DNA of 6,477 bases. Source: Lachnospiraceae bacterium. GTDB taxonomy: Bacteria > Bacillota > Clostridia > Lachnospirales > Lachnospiraceae. This document shows, one piece after another, positions 1-5,170 of this stretch (position 1 is the stretch's first letter; each line of letters opens with the position of its first letter). Under the pieces are notes generated by a model that saw only the letters and a list, made by a program, of their open reading frames with translations, made no database searches and was not told the origin of the DNA. The DNA lies in NCBI GenBank assembly GCA_003453515.1, contig DMLD01000155.1:1-6477 (forward strand), written 5' to 3'. Made by a program: the position numbers and the translations under genes.

Positions 1-51
1 CAATGGCAGCATTACGGAACGGTGTTGATCCAAAATCTGCCGCACAAAACG

Positions 52-57
52 AGGAGG
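52..57 (+). promoter_or_regulatory. Ribosome-binding site that sets the start of the HD-GYP-like gene
   Basis: AGGAGG lies five bases before the ATG at 63, inside a longer GAGGAGGGG. It decides the start: an in-frame ATG at position 3 would add 20 residues but has no visible Shine-Dalgarno sequence, and family members normally begin with a stretch like the one starting at 63 (MIFVKVDDLKTGM). Confidence 0.85.
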
Positions 58-62
58 GGCTT

Positions 63-1190
63 ATGATCTTTGTAAAAGTCGATGATCTTAAAACGGGTAT
101 GCGCCTTGGAAAGCCGATCTACAACAAAAACGGAGTTCTGCTCTATGACCGTGATACCAAGCTTACCATGCAGGCTATCTTCGGTATCAAGAACTTCAAT
201 CTCATGGGACTGTATATACTGGAACCGGCTGAGCCGTTGCCGCCCATGAGTGAGGATGATATAAACTTCGAGCGCTTCCAGACTATGGCTGTGTTCTCGA
301 TCAGAGAGGATCTTGAGCTGATCGCCATGGGCAAGAAGGACAAGGGACTTGATTGGCTGGTATCTCTTGTTATGAAGAATTATGGCATGCTCGATCACAA
401 GATAAATTTTGTACAGAGCTTAAGGAGCAGCGAGGATTTTGTCTATAAGCATGTACTGAACGTGGCAATTTTATCATCGCTTATTGCCGGACAGCTCGGT
501 GTCAAGGGAGGCAGACTCAATCAGATAGTAAAGGCTGCGGTGCTTCACGATATCGGAGTGATGCGACTCAAAGAGGTGCCTGACGGAGCCGATGTTGATC
601 CCGAGATCCGCAAGGTCATCAAGTCAAATACCGATGATATACTCAGGGGCTACGGGGAACTTGATGATGAGGTGCTGCGTCTGATATCACAGATGCAGGA
701 GATATATGTGAGAGAGGGTGCCGGGGATACGATCCCTGAGGCACTCAAGATGAATGTAAATGCCAATATACTCTACATAGCCGATACCTATGACAGGATG
801 ACCGCGATGAAGTCCGCGGCAGAACCCACATCTGAGGTTTTGGCGATAAGACATCTTCTCGACAATGAGGACAGATTTGAGCCGATGATCGTCAATGCGC
901 TTATCAAGGCGATCAACATTCTCTATCCGGGTGTCTGTGTCGAACTTAAGGTCACCAAAAAGGAGATCACCGGTGAGGTCGTCGAGCGCACTGAAAAGGG
1001 ACTTGTCATCAAGGGCAACGACGATGCGATATTTGAGCCGATGGTCATCGAGTTCAGAACCAACAATCTATATGATCTTTCGCTCCCCTCGGTGAAGAGC
1101 GAGGTGCAGATATCGGATGTCATGAAGACGATGGATAACCGTATCCAGCTTGACAGAGATCTGCTGGATCAGTTTTCGACAGTCAGCTGA
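63..1190 (+). CDS. HD-GYP-type signalling protein with a degenerate active site
   Basis: This 375-aa cytoplasmic protein has the layout of HD-GYP c-di-GMP phosphodiesterases. Residues 1-54 form the N-terminal module common in Firmicutes members (VDDLKTGMRLGKPIY, then a GVLLYDRDTKLT segment). Residues about 119-265 are the HD domain, with H130 in the first helix, H162-D163 in VLHDIG, and D241 in IADTYDRMTA. Residues about 285-375 form the usual C-terminal beta-rich tail. The GYP half is badly eroded. The HDIGK lysine is V166, the HPxxG histidine is missing around 186-190, and the HHExxDGxGYP block reads QMQE (210-213) with no GYP, leaving only E213. Since these residues bind the metals and c-di-GMP, I infer it is probably inactive or altered, perhaps a binding or scaffold protein. 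No membrane segment or sensor domain is visible. Its promoter lies outside the window; a hairpin follows the stop by 30 bases. Membership of the superfamily is firm, the loss of activity is inferred. Confidence 0.86.
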   Translation: MIFVKVDDLKTGMRLGKPIYNKNGVLLYDRDTKLTMQAIFGIKNFNLMGLYILEPAEPLPPMSEDDINFERFQTMAVFSIREDLELIAMGKKDKGLDWLVSLVMKNYGMLDHKINFVQSLRSSEDFVYKHVLNVAILSSLIAGQLGVKGGRLNQIVKAAVLHDIGVMRLKEVPDGADVDPEIRKVIKSNTDDILRGYGELDDEVLRLISQMQEIYVREGAGDTIPEALKMNVNANILYIADTYDRMTAMKSAAEPTSEVLAIRHLLDNEDRFEPMIVNALIKAINILYPGVCVELKVTKKEITGEVVERTEKGLVIKGNDDAIFEPMVIEFRTNNLYDLSLPSVKSEVQISDVMKTMDNRIQLDRDLLDQFSTVS

Positions 1191-1220
1191 CAGTGGAGAG
1201 CGATTTGTATGATGAGGATG

Positions 1221-1265
1221 AATGCCGGTTACATGAGAAGTTATACTTCTTCATGTGCCGGCATT
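1221..1265. terminator. Long hairpin downstream of the HD-GYP-like gene, probable terminator
   Basis: AATGCCGG (1221-1228) pairs perfectly with CCGGCATT (1258-1265). Inside it ACATGAGAAGT (1231-1241) pairs with ACTTCTTCATGT (1245-1256) with one bulged base, closing on a TAT loop. The hairpin begins 30 bases after the stop codon. The T-tract after it is weak (ATCACGTATTGTTT), so intrinsic termination may be incomplete, and it could also act as an mRNA 3' end stabiliser. No gene is visible between 1191 and 1416. Confidence 0.6.
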
Positions 1266-1352
1266 ATCACGTATTGTTTCTGCCGTATCATTAGCATAAT
1301 GCCTTTTAGAAGCTTTGTTCGTTTCTGAACCATATCATATCTTGAGTCAAAT

Positions 1353-1376
1353 AGCCCTTGCAAGTCAAGGGCTTTT
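1353..1376 (+). terminator. Terminator-like hairpin overlapping the promoter of the 88-aa gene
   Basis: AGCCCTTG (1353-1360) and CAAGGGCT (1366-1373) form a perfect 8-bp stem with the loop CAAGT, followed by a T4 run (1373-1376). It would serve transcripts coming from upstream. The same DNA contains the -35 box and most of the spacer of the promoter at 1358-1386, so the inverted repeat could equally be an operator for a dimeric repressor. The sequence does not separate the two readings. Confidence 0.45.
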
Positions 1377-1386
1377 GATGTATAAT
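1358..1386 (+). promoter_or_regulatory. Strong vegetative sigma-A type promoter
   Basis: TTGCAA (1358-1363) is separated by 17 bases from a perfect TATAAT (1381-1386). This is close to the vegetative consensus TTGACA-17-TATAAT. Transcription would begin around 1392-1394 and give a leader of about 25 bases before the ATG at 1417. It drives the 88-aa gene and the coupled protease remnant. Confidence 0.75.
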
Positions 1387-1396
1387 GGGGTTGCAA
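1379..1396 (+). repeat. Copy 1 of an 18-bp direct repeat containing TATAATGGG
   Basis: TGTATAATGGGGTTGCAA matches the sequence at 2053-2070 (TGTATAATGGGTTTACAA) at 16 of 18 positions. Each copy directly follows a hairpin with a T-run. Here it is the -10 region and start area of a convincing promoter, so part of the similarity may be promoter constraint, but identity extends beyond the -10 box. Confidence 0.5.
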
Positions 1397-1400
1397 GCTG

Positions 1401-1410
1401 AGGAGGTGAT
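1401..1410 (+). promoter_or_regulatory. Perfect Shine-Dalgarno for the 88-aa gene
   Basis: AGGAGGTGAT is a full-length complement to the 3' end of 16S rRNA, six bases before the ATG at 1417. It strongly supports translation of a small protein that could not be identified by family. Confidence 0.85.
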
Positions 1411-1416
1411 GTTCTT

Positions 1417-1683
1417 ATGTTGAAAGTATTAAAGGAAAATACTATACGTACAGAAAAAAGCATAGAAGATGAGTATGGGAGCTGTATGTATATATTGACA
1501 GATTATAATAACCTTCAAAATCCTGAGGGATATTTGTATTGTGTAAGCACCTCAAGAGACAGTTATCATGATATATGCCGTGAGGCGAACAGACTTGAAG
1601 ATCAGGATGTGCCTTGTATATTAGCCGGGAAGTATGCTGATGCGGTAGGGCCCGGATTGGTATATGAGATGGGAGAAGTGTGA
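1417..1683 (+). CDS. Hypothetical small four-cysteine protein, 88 aa
   Basis: I do not recognise this family. It is probably real, because a consensus promoter (1358-1386) and a perfect Shine-Dalgarno precede it at normal distances. The protein is soluble with no signal peptide or membrane segment. It is acidic (IEDEYG at 16-21, EDQD at 61-64), rich in tyrosine, and has four cysteines at 23, 42, 54 and 67. The cysteines are too widely spaced for a standard zinc knuckle. The C-terminal part contains CILAGKY and GLVYEMGEV. Its stop overlaps the start of the next gene in TGATG, so the two are translationally coupled and probably act together; the partner is a retropepsin-like protease fragment. 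A role as partner, inhibitor or substrate of that protease is only a guess from coupling. Composition is AT-rich: 20 of 60 bases in 1441-1500 are G or C, against 37 of 60 in 2401-2460 of the flagellar gene. This suggests separate ancestry. Confidence 0.72.
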   Translation: MLKVLKENTIRTEKSIEDEYGSCMYILTDYNNLQNPEGYLYCVSTSRDSYHDICREANRLEDQDVPCILAGKYADAVGPGLVYEMGEV

Positions 1684-1877
1684 TGTTTGTACTTAATGAG
1701 GCAGATGGAAGGTATACGGCAAAGTGTATTGTGAACTTCAAAAAGCCCCGAATTAGAGATTTCGTTGTAGACACAGGTGCAAAATATACCTGTTGCAGCT
1801 ATGATTATGTAGATTCTAGTCTTAAAGAAGAAGATTTTAAGCAATCAAGAACAAAGATTTTGGGCGGTTTACAATGA
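1683..1877 (+). pseudogene. Truncated retropepsin-like aspartic protease
   Basis: The reading frame from the ATG at 1683 gives 64 residues. It holds the hallmark of clan AA single-domain aspartic proteases: a hydrophobic strand running into the catalytic triplet, FVVDTGAKYTCCSY, with D30-T31-G32-A33. Such enzymes (retropepsin fold) usually have about 100-130 residues and act as dimers. This one stops after ILGGLQ, before the flap and before the second hydrophobic-hydrophobic-Gly motif that supports the active site, so it should not fold into a working enzyme. The ATG overlaps the stop of the 88-aa gene (TGATG), with a GGGAG Shine-Dalgarno at 1671-1675; a GTG at 1680 could add one residue. Just past the stop the base composition changes from 15/60 GC (1801-1860) to 36/60 (1921-1980), so the 3' part was probably replaced by unrelated DNA rather than lost by a point mutation. 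A very short functional protein is possible but less likely. Confidence 0.62.
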
Positions 1878-2025
1878 TGTATCTGAGGCGGTAACCGATT
1901 TGAGTGCCTCTCCCCGTGCATGAGTTTCGCCGGAGCCTCCAGACCCTCCTTCCTGTGGGCTTTTCGGAAACGGAGGACAGTTCAAAACTCTCCTTCTCTG
2001 TTGTTGCAAGAGTGTGGAAACTACC
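1878..2025. other. GC-rich stretch without a convincing gene, possible remnant
   Basis: No frame here has a start with a proper ribosome-binding site. A frame entering from 1813 runs through the break and ends at 1920-1922 as YNDVSEAVTDLSASPRA. This could be the tail of another gene joined to the broken protease. A GTG-started frame at 1904-2059 (51 aa) and an ATG frame at 1920-2108 both read through the terminator at 2026-2053, so I do not accept them. CCTCCTTCC (1945-1953) can pair with GGAA (1966-1969) and GGAGG (1972-1976) with a two-base bulge, giving a hairpin around TGTGGGCTTTTC. Composition resembles the flagellar genes rather than the AT-rich island just before it. Confidence 0.4.
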
Positions 2026-2053
2026 AAAAAAATGCGGTGTTTCCGCTTTTTTT
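2026..2053. terminator. Intrinsic terminator, probably bidirectional
   Basis: A run of seven A (2026-2032) precedes GCGG (2034-2037), loop TGTTT, CCGC (2043-2046) and seven T (2047-2053). This gives a short GC stem with T-tracts on both strands. A longer competing stem uses GTGGAAAC (2014-2021) with GTTTCCGC (2039-2046), including one G-U pair, and ends at the same T-run. Either form insulates the flagellar promoter downstream from transcription out of the AT-rich island. Confidence 0.7.
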
Positions 2054-2070
2054 GTATAATGGGTTTACAA
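2053..2070 (+). repeat. Copy 2 of the 18-bp direct repeat containing TATAATGGG
   Basis: TGTATAATGGGTTTACAA differs from the copy at 1379-1396 at only two of 18 positions and sits directly after the T7 run of the terminator. It contains a perfect TATAAT (2055-2060), but no -35 box is visible 16-19 bases upstream, where the terminator stem lies. Promoter activity is therefore doubtful; if active it would give a second, vegetative start for the 1000-aa gene. Confidence 0.45.
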
Positions 2071-2079
2071 AAGCGTTAT

Positions 2080-2106
2080 TAAGAAAACTCCCACATCTGC
2101 CGAAAT
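2080..2106 (+). promoter_or_regulatory. Sigma-28 (sigma-D/FliA class) flagellar promoter
   Basis: TAAG (2080-2083), 15 bases, then GCCGAAAT (2099-2106). The late flagellar consensus in Firmicutes is TAAA-N15-GCCGATAT, so this matches 3 of 4 and 7 of 8 bases with ideal spacing. Transcription would start around 2112-2116, about 25 bases before the ATG at 2140. It should drive the 1000-aa gene and, through the 28-base gap, the flagellin gene. Confidence 0.75.
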
Positions 2107-2139
2107 AATAGTCACAGAAAATATGAGGGAGGATCGCAC

Positions 2140-5100
2140 ATGCAGATAAATTTGGATCCCCGCACACAGGCAGCGGGCGAGCCGCAGGGTGCATCCGTAC
2201 CGATCGCCAGGGAAGGCGGATTTGCCGGCAAGGTAGCCGGTGCAGCTATGGACAGCGTGGTACAGGCAGATCTGGGGAATAAAAAAACACAGACGACGAC
2301 CGGGACCTACGGAAGGGATATGACAGAAGGAATGGAGATCAAGGAGATAAGCTCCGACCTTGATGTCATGGATCCGGCTAATTTCATAAGTCAATGTATG
2401 ACAGGCGAGGACGCGCGTGATCTCTCCGAGGAGAAGACACCTCTGGAGGAGTATGAGGCCTCGTCTCTTCAGCGTGCCATAGTAAGAGTCGGAGAGCAGC
2501 GTGCGGCCAGAGCGGACATGGTCGAAGCAAGTGCCGACAAGCTTCGCGAGACGGAGCAAAAGCTGAGGGAAAACGCTGAGGATATCGCCGCGGATTCAAG
2601 GCTGATGGCAGAGATGACAAGAGCGCTTGCGCAGGAGGATATTCCCATAAAGGAGAATACCGCTTCGGATATAAAGGGCGCACTTGATATGGTGGGCGGT
2701 ATAGGTTCGATAGATGACAAGGCGCTCAAATACATGATCGCAAACGAGACCAGGATAACTCCGAAGTCGGTGCAGGATGCGCTGTTTGGATCGGGCAGCG
2801 TCATGATGGGAGCTGCCGGGATCGAGGCAGAGACGGCCTCAGACATTGCCATACCATATGAGGGGGCAGGGGATGGCTTTGAAGAGATACTTCCGCAGCT
2901 GAAAAACAGGATGTCGGCAGAGGGCTACGAGCTTTCCGATACTGCAGCGGATGACGCACATTGGCTGTATCAGCAGGAACTTCCCCTGACACGCGAAAAC
3001 ATAGTAGAGATAGATACGATAAGAGAGCTTCGAGATATGGATTCGGAAACTCTTTTAAACCGAATTGTCAGCGAGATGGGTGACGGTGTTTTGGCATCAG
3101 ACGCCGATCTGGCACACATGAGTTTAAGTGAGGTCGGGGAGCTTGTTAAAAAGCTTGTAAACACAGAAGAAAAGGAGCTTAGAAGATCGTATCCGACAGA
3201 GGCGGATCTCATAAGCGCGAGAAGACAGCTTGAAGAGATAAGACTTACCATGACAGTCAATTCCGCAAGAGAAATGACAAAGCTCGGTGTGTCAATAGAT
3301 ATCGAAAATCTTGAAGAGATGGTCGAAAAGCTCAGAGAGCTTGAAAACGATCAGAGATCATCACTTCTTGCAGAGACCTCACTTACTTCCCGTGCCGGAG
3401 CAGAGAGTATATTTTTCGGAGCATTGGATGCGGCGGATGAGGTACTGACATCACCTGTTGAGCTTTTGTCCTACACCTTTGAGAGCAGGGAGAGCATCAC
3501 CTTTTCAGAGCTTTCCGCAAGGGGCGGCGAGCTGAAGGCGGCTTATGTAGATGGCGGGGGCGCGCAGGGTGAGCGCGTGGGAAGAGCCGGTGTACAGCCT
3601 GACATTTTTAAGAATATGGAGAGGACATACGAGGCGGTCGGCACACAGGTAAGGACTGATCTCGGAGACTCGATAAAGAAGGCGTTCAGAAATACCGATG
3701 TGATACTGGATGATCTCGGGCTTGAGACCACACCGGAGAACGAGAGAGCGGTAAGGATACTCGGATACAACCGTTTGGATGTGACCAGGGAGTCCGTTCT
3801 TCAGATGAGGACCTATGACAACCGTGTCAATACACTGATGAGCGCGATGAAGCCCCAGGTCGTAAAACGCATGATAGAAGAGGACATCAACCCCCTTGAA
3901 TTAAGCCTTGACGAGCTCGAGGTAAATGTAGCAAGGATATACAGAGAGGTCGATACTGAGGACATCGCCTTCTCCAAATTTTTATGGAAGCTTGACAAGC
4001 AAAATGCGATCTCTGAGGAAGAGCGCGAGAGTATGATAGGTATATACCGCCTGTTTGACAAGATAGAAAAAAGCGACGGTGCCGTCGTCGGACAGCTTGT
4101 CAACGAGGGCAGGGATCTCTCGTTGAAAAATCTCCTCGAGGCTGTCAGGACCCGCAACAAGGGCGGCATCGATGCAACGGTCTCGGATGAGAGCGGATAT
4201 GTCGAAAGAGGAGAGGTAACTGCCGCATCGATAGACGGGCAGATACTTTCCGCATTTATAGCGAGTGAAGTACCTGCTTTGAAAAATATACTCTCGCCGA
4301 ACATTCTTCACAGATATACCGACAGCATAGACGATATGACGCCGGAGGAGCTCATAGATCTCGTCGAAAGCGAGAGCGGTGTAGACGAGGACATGAGTGT
4401 ATACTATGAGGAGATGGCAGAGCGTATCAGATCGGTCATGGAGGACAGAGAAACAGGCGCTGAAATATTTTTCAGAGAGGGCGTGATGCCTGAAACCGTT
4501 CGCAACATGATATCTGCCAATGACTTTTTGCGCAGGCAGATGAAGGATGTCAGAGATCTGTGGAGCGAGGATGAGGCAGATGAGGTTGTCGAGAACTTCG
4601 ACGACACGGACGGGATCGATGAAATCTACGACCGTATTGAAAAATCTCACCTTGACTCACTTGAGAAAACAAAGGAAAGTGACGATATATCTTTTGACGG
4701 AATACAACAGGCAGCCAGGATGGCAGGCCACATAGCCTTTTACAAGGCGATCCGTCACTATCAGATGTATGAAGTCCCGGTGATGACCGAGCGGGGCATC
4801 GTCGACTGTCAGGTAACGATACGCGAGGGTGAGAAAAATGAGCGCGGGACGGTCGAGATCAACGTAGACTCTGATGAGCTGGGCAGGCTTTCGGCGACAT
4901 TCAGACTTAAGGGCAACAGAGTCAACGGCTTTGTCACGGCGGAAAACAGCGACAGTATATCGGCGTATACCGATATGCTCAAAAACCTTAAAACGGATTT
5001 GGAAGAGAGCGGTTTTACAATGGATGGTAATAGCCTGATCGCGGGCAATCGGAATTCTCTTCACATCGGCGATGAGGATACGGGTGCAAAGACACAGGAT

Positions 5101-5142
5101 CTGTATCGGATAGCCAAGTGCTTCCTGAGAAGTATAGGATGA
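2140..5142 (+). CDS. Large DUF6240-like flagellum-associated protein with a FliK-like C-terminus
   Basis: This 1000-aa protein has no signal peptide or membrane segment. I recognise the general pattern of the DUF6240 family, large proteins of unknown function in flagellated Lachnospiraceae. Residues 1-100 are low-complexity and polar. About 105-165 is a charged helical, probably coiled-coil stretch. About 165-600 and 655-745 carry loose helical repeats built around a 'pL(T/S)xExx' step: IPIKENTASDIK (168), LPLTRENIVEI (281), VSIDIENLEEMV (384), LDVTRESVLQM (546), LELSLDELEV (586), DLSLKNLLEAV (659), DMTPEELIDLV (732). The best family-like blocks are ISARRQLEEIRLTMTV (358-373), TDLGDSIKKAFRNTD (506-520), VRILGYNRLDVTRES (538-552) and ISEEERESMIGIYRLF (624-639). 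Residues about 876-965 resemble the FliK hook-length C-terminal domain: GTVEINVDSDELGRLSATF, then FVTAEN and MLKNLKTDLEESGF. The start is fixed by AGGGAGGA (2126-2133), six bases before the ATG. A sigma-28 promoter precedes it and flagellin follows after 28 bases, so it acts with the filament. It may be a secreted flagellar component, cap/junction-like factor or export regulator; the sequence does not decide. DUF6240 naming is from memory. Confidence 0.82.
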   Translation: MQINLDPRTQAAGEPQGASVPIAREGGFAGKVAGAAMDSVVQADLGNKKTQTTTGTYGRDMTEGMEIKEISSDLDVMDPANFISQCMTGEDARDLSEEKTPLEEYEASSLQRAIVRVGEQRAARADMVEASADKLRETEQKLRENAEDIAADSRLMAEMTRALAQEDIPIKENTASDIKGALDMVGGIGSIDDKALKYMIANETRITPKSVQDALFGSGSVMMGAAGIEAETASDIAIPYEGAGDGFEEILPQLKNRMSAEGYELSDTAADDAHWLYQQELPLTRENIVEIDTIRELRDMDSETLLNRIVSEMGDGVLASDADLAHMSLSEVGELVKKLVNTEEKELRRSYPTEADLISARRQLEEIRLTMTVNSAREMTKLGVSIDIENLEEMVEKLRELENDQRSSLLAETSLTSRAGAESIFFGALDAADEVLTSPVELLSYTFESRESITFSELSARGGELKAAYVDGGGAQGERVGRAGVQPDIFKNMERTYEAVGTQVRTDLGDSIKKAFRNTDVILDDLGLETTPENERAVRILGYNRLDVTRESVLQMRTYDNRVNTLMSAMKPQVVKRMIEEDINPLELSLDELEVNVARIYREVDTEDIAFSKFLWKLDKQNAISEEERESMIGIYRLFDKIEKSDGAVVGQLVNEGRDLSLKNLLEAVRTRNKGGIDATVSDESGYVERGEVTAASIDGQILSAFIASEVPALKNILSPNILHRYTDSIDDMTPEELIDLVESESGVDEDMSVYYEEMAERIRSVMEDRETGAEIFFREGVMPETVRNMISANDFLRRQMKDVRDLWSEDEADEVVENFDDTDGIDEIYDRIEKSHLDSLEKTKESDDISFDGIQQAARMAGHIAFYKAIRHYQMYEVPVMTERGIVDCQVTIREGEKNERGTVEINVDSDELGRLSATFRLKGNRVNGFVTAENSDSISAYTDMLKNLKTDLEESGFTMDGNSLIAGNRNSLHIGDEDTGAKTQDLYRIAKCFLRSIG

Positions 5143-5170
5143 GTAGATCATTGGAAAGGAGAATTCCGGT

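Noticed and set aside
3..62. In-frame upstream ATG extending the HD-GYP-like protein by 20 residues
   Set aside because: No ribosome-binding site can be seen before it, and AGGAGG at 52-57 points clearly to the ATG at 63.
1..66. Tail of an upstream gene, either ending at 28 (reading NGSITERC) or at 66 with an ATGA overlap
   Set aside because: Both frames are open from the edge but too short to choose between or to assign to a family.
752..786. Sigma-28-like match inside the HD-GYP-like gene (TAAA then GCCGATAC)
   Set aside because: The spacing is about 19 bases instead of 15, and the second half encodes the conserved ADTYD motif, so it is probably chance.
1378..2070. Insertion sequence or transposon
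   Set aside because: No transposase or integrase remnant and no terminal inverted repeats were found, only the 18-bp direct repeats reported as a finding.
1904..2108. Small forward ORFs (GTG at 1904, 51 aa; ATG at 1920, 62 aa)
   Set aside because: They lack ribosome-binding sites and read through the terminator at 2026-2053; the longer one also runs into the sigma-28 promoter.
2065..5151. Several long reverse-strand ORFs of 75-222 codons
   Set aside because: They are antiparallel shadows of the 1000-aa gene, without their own ribosome-binding sites or recognisable domains.
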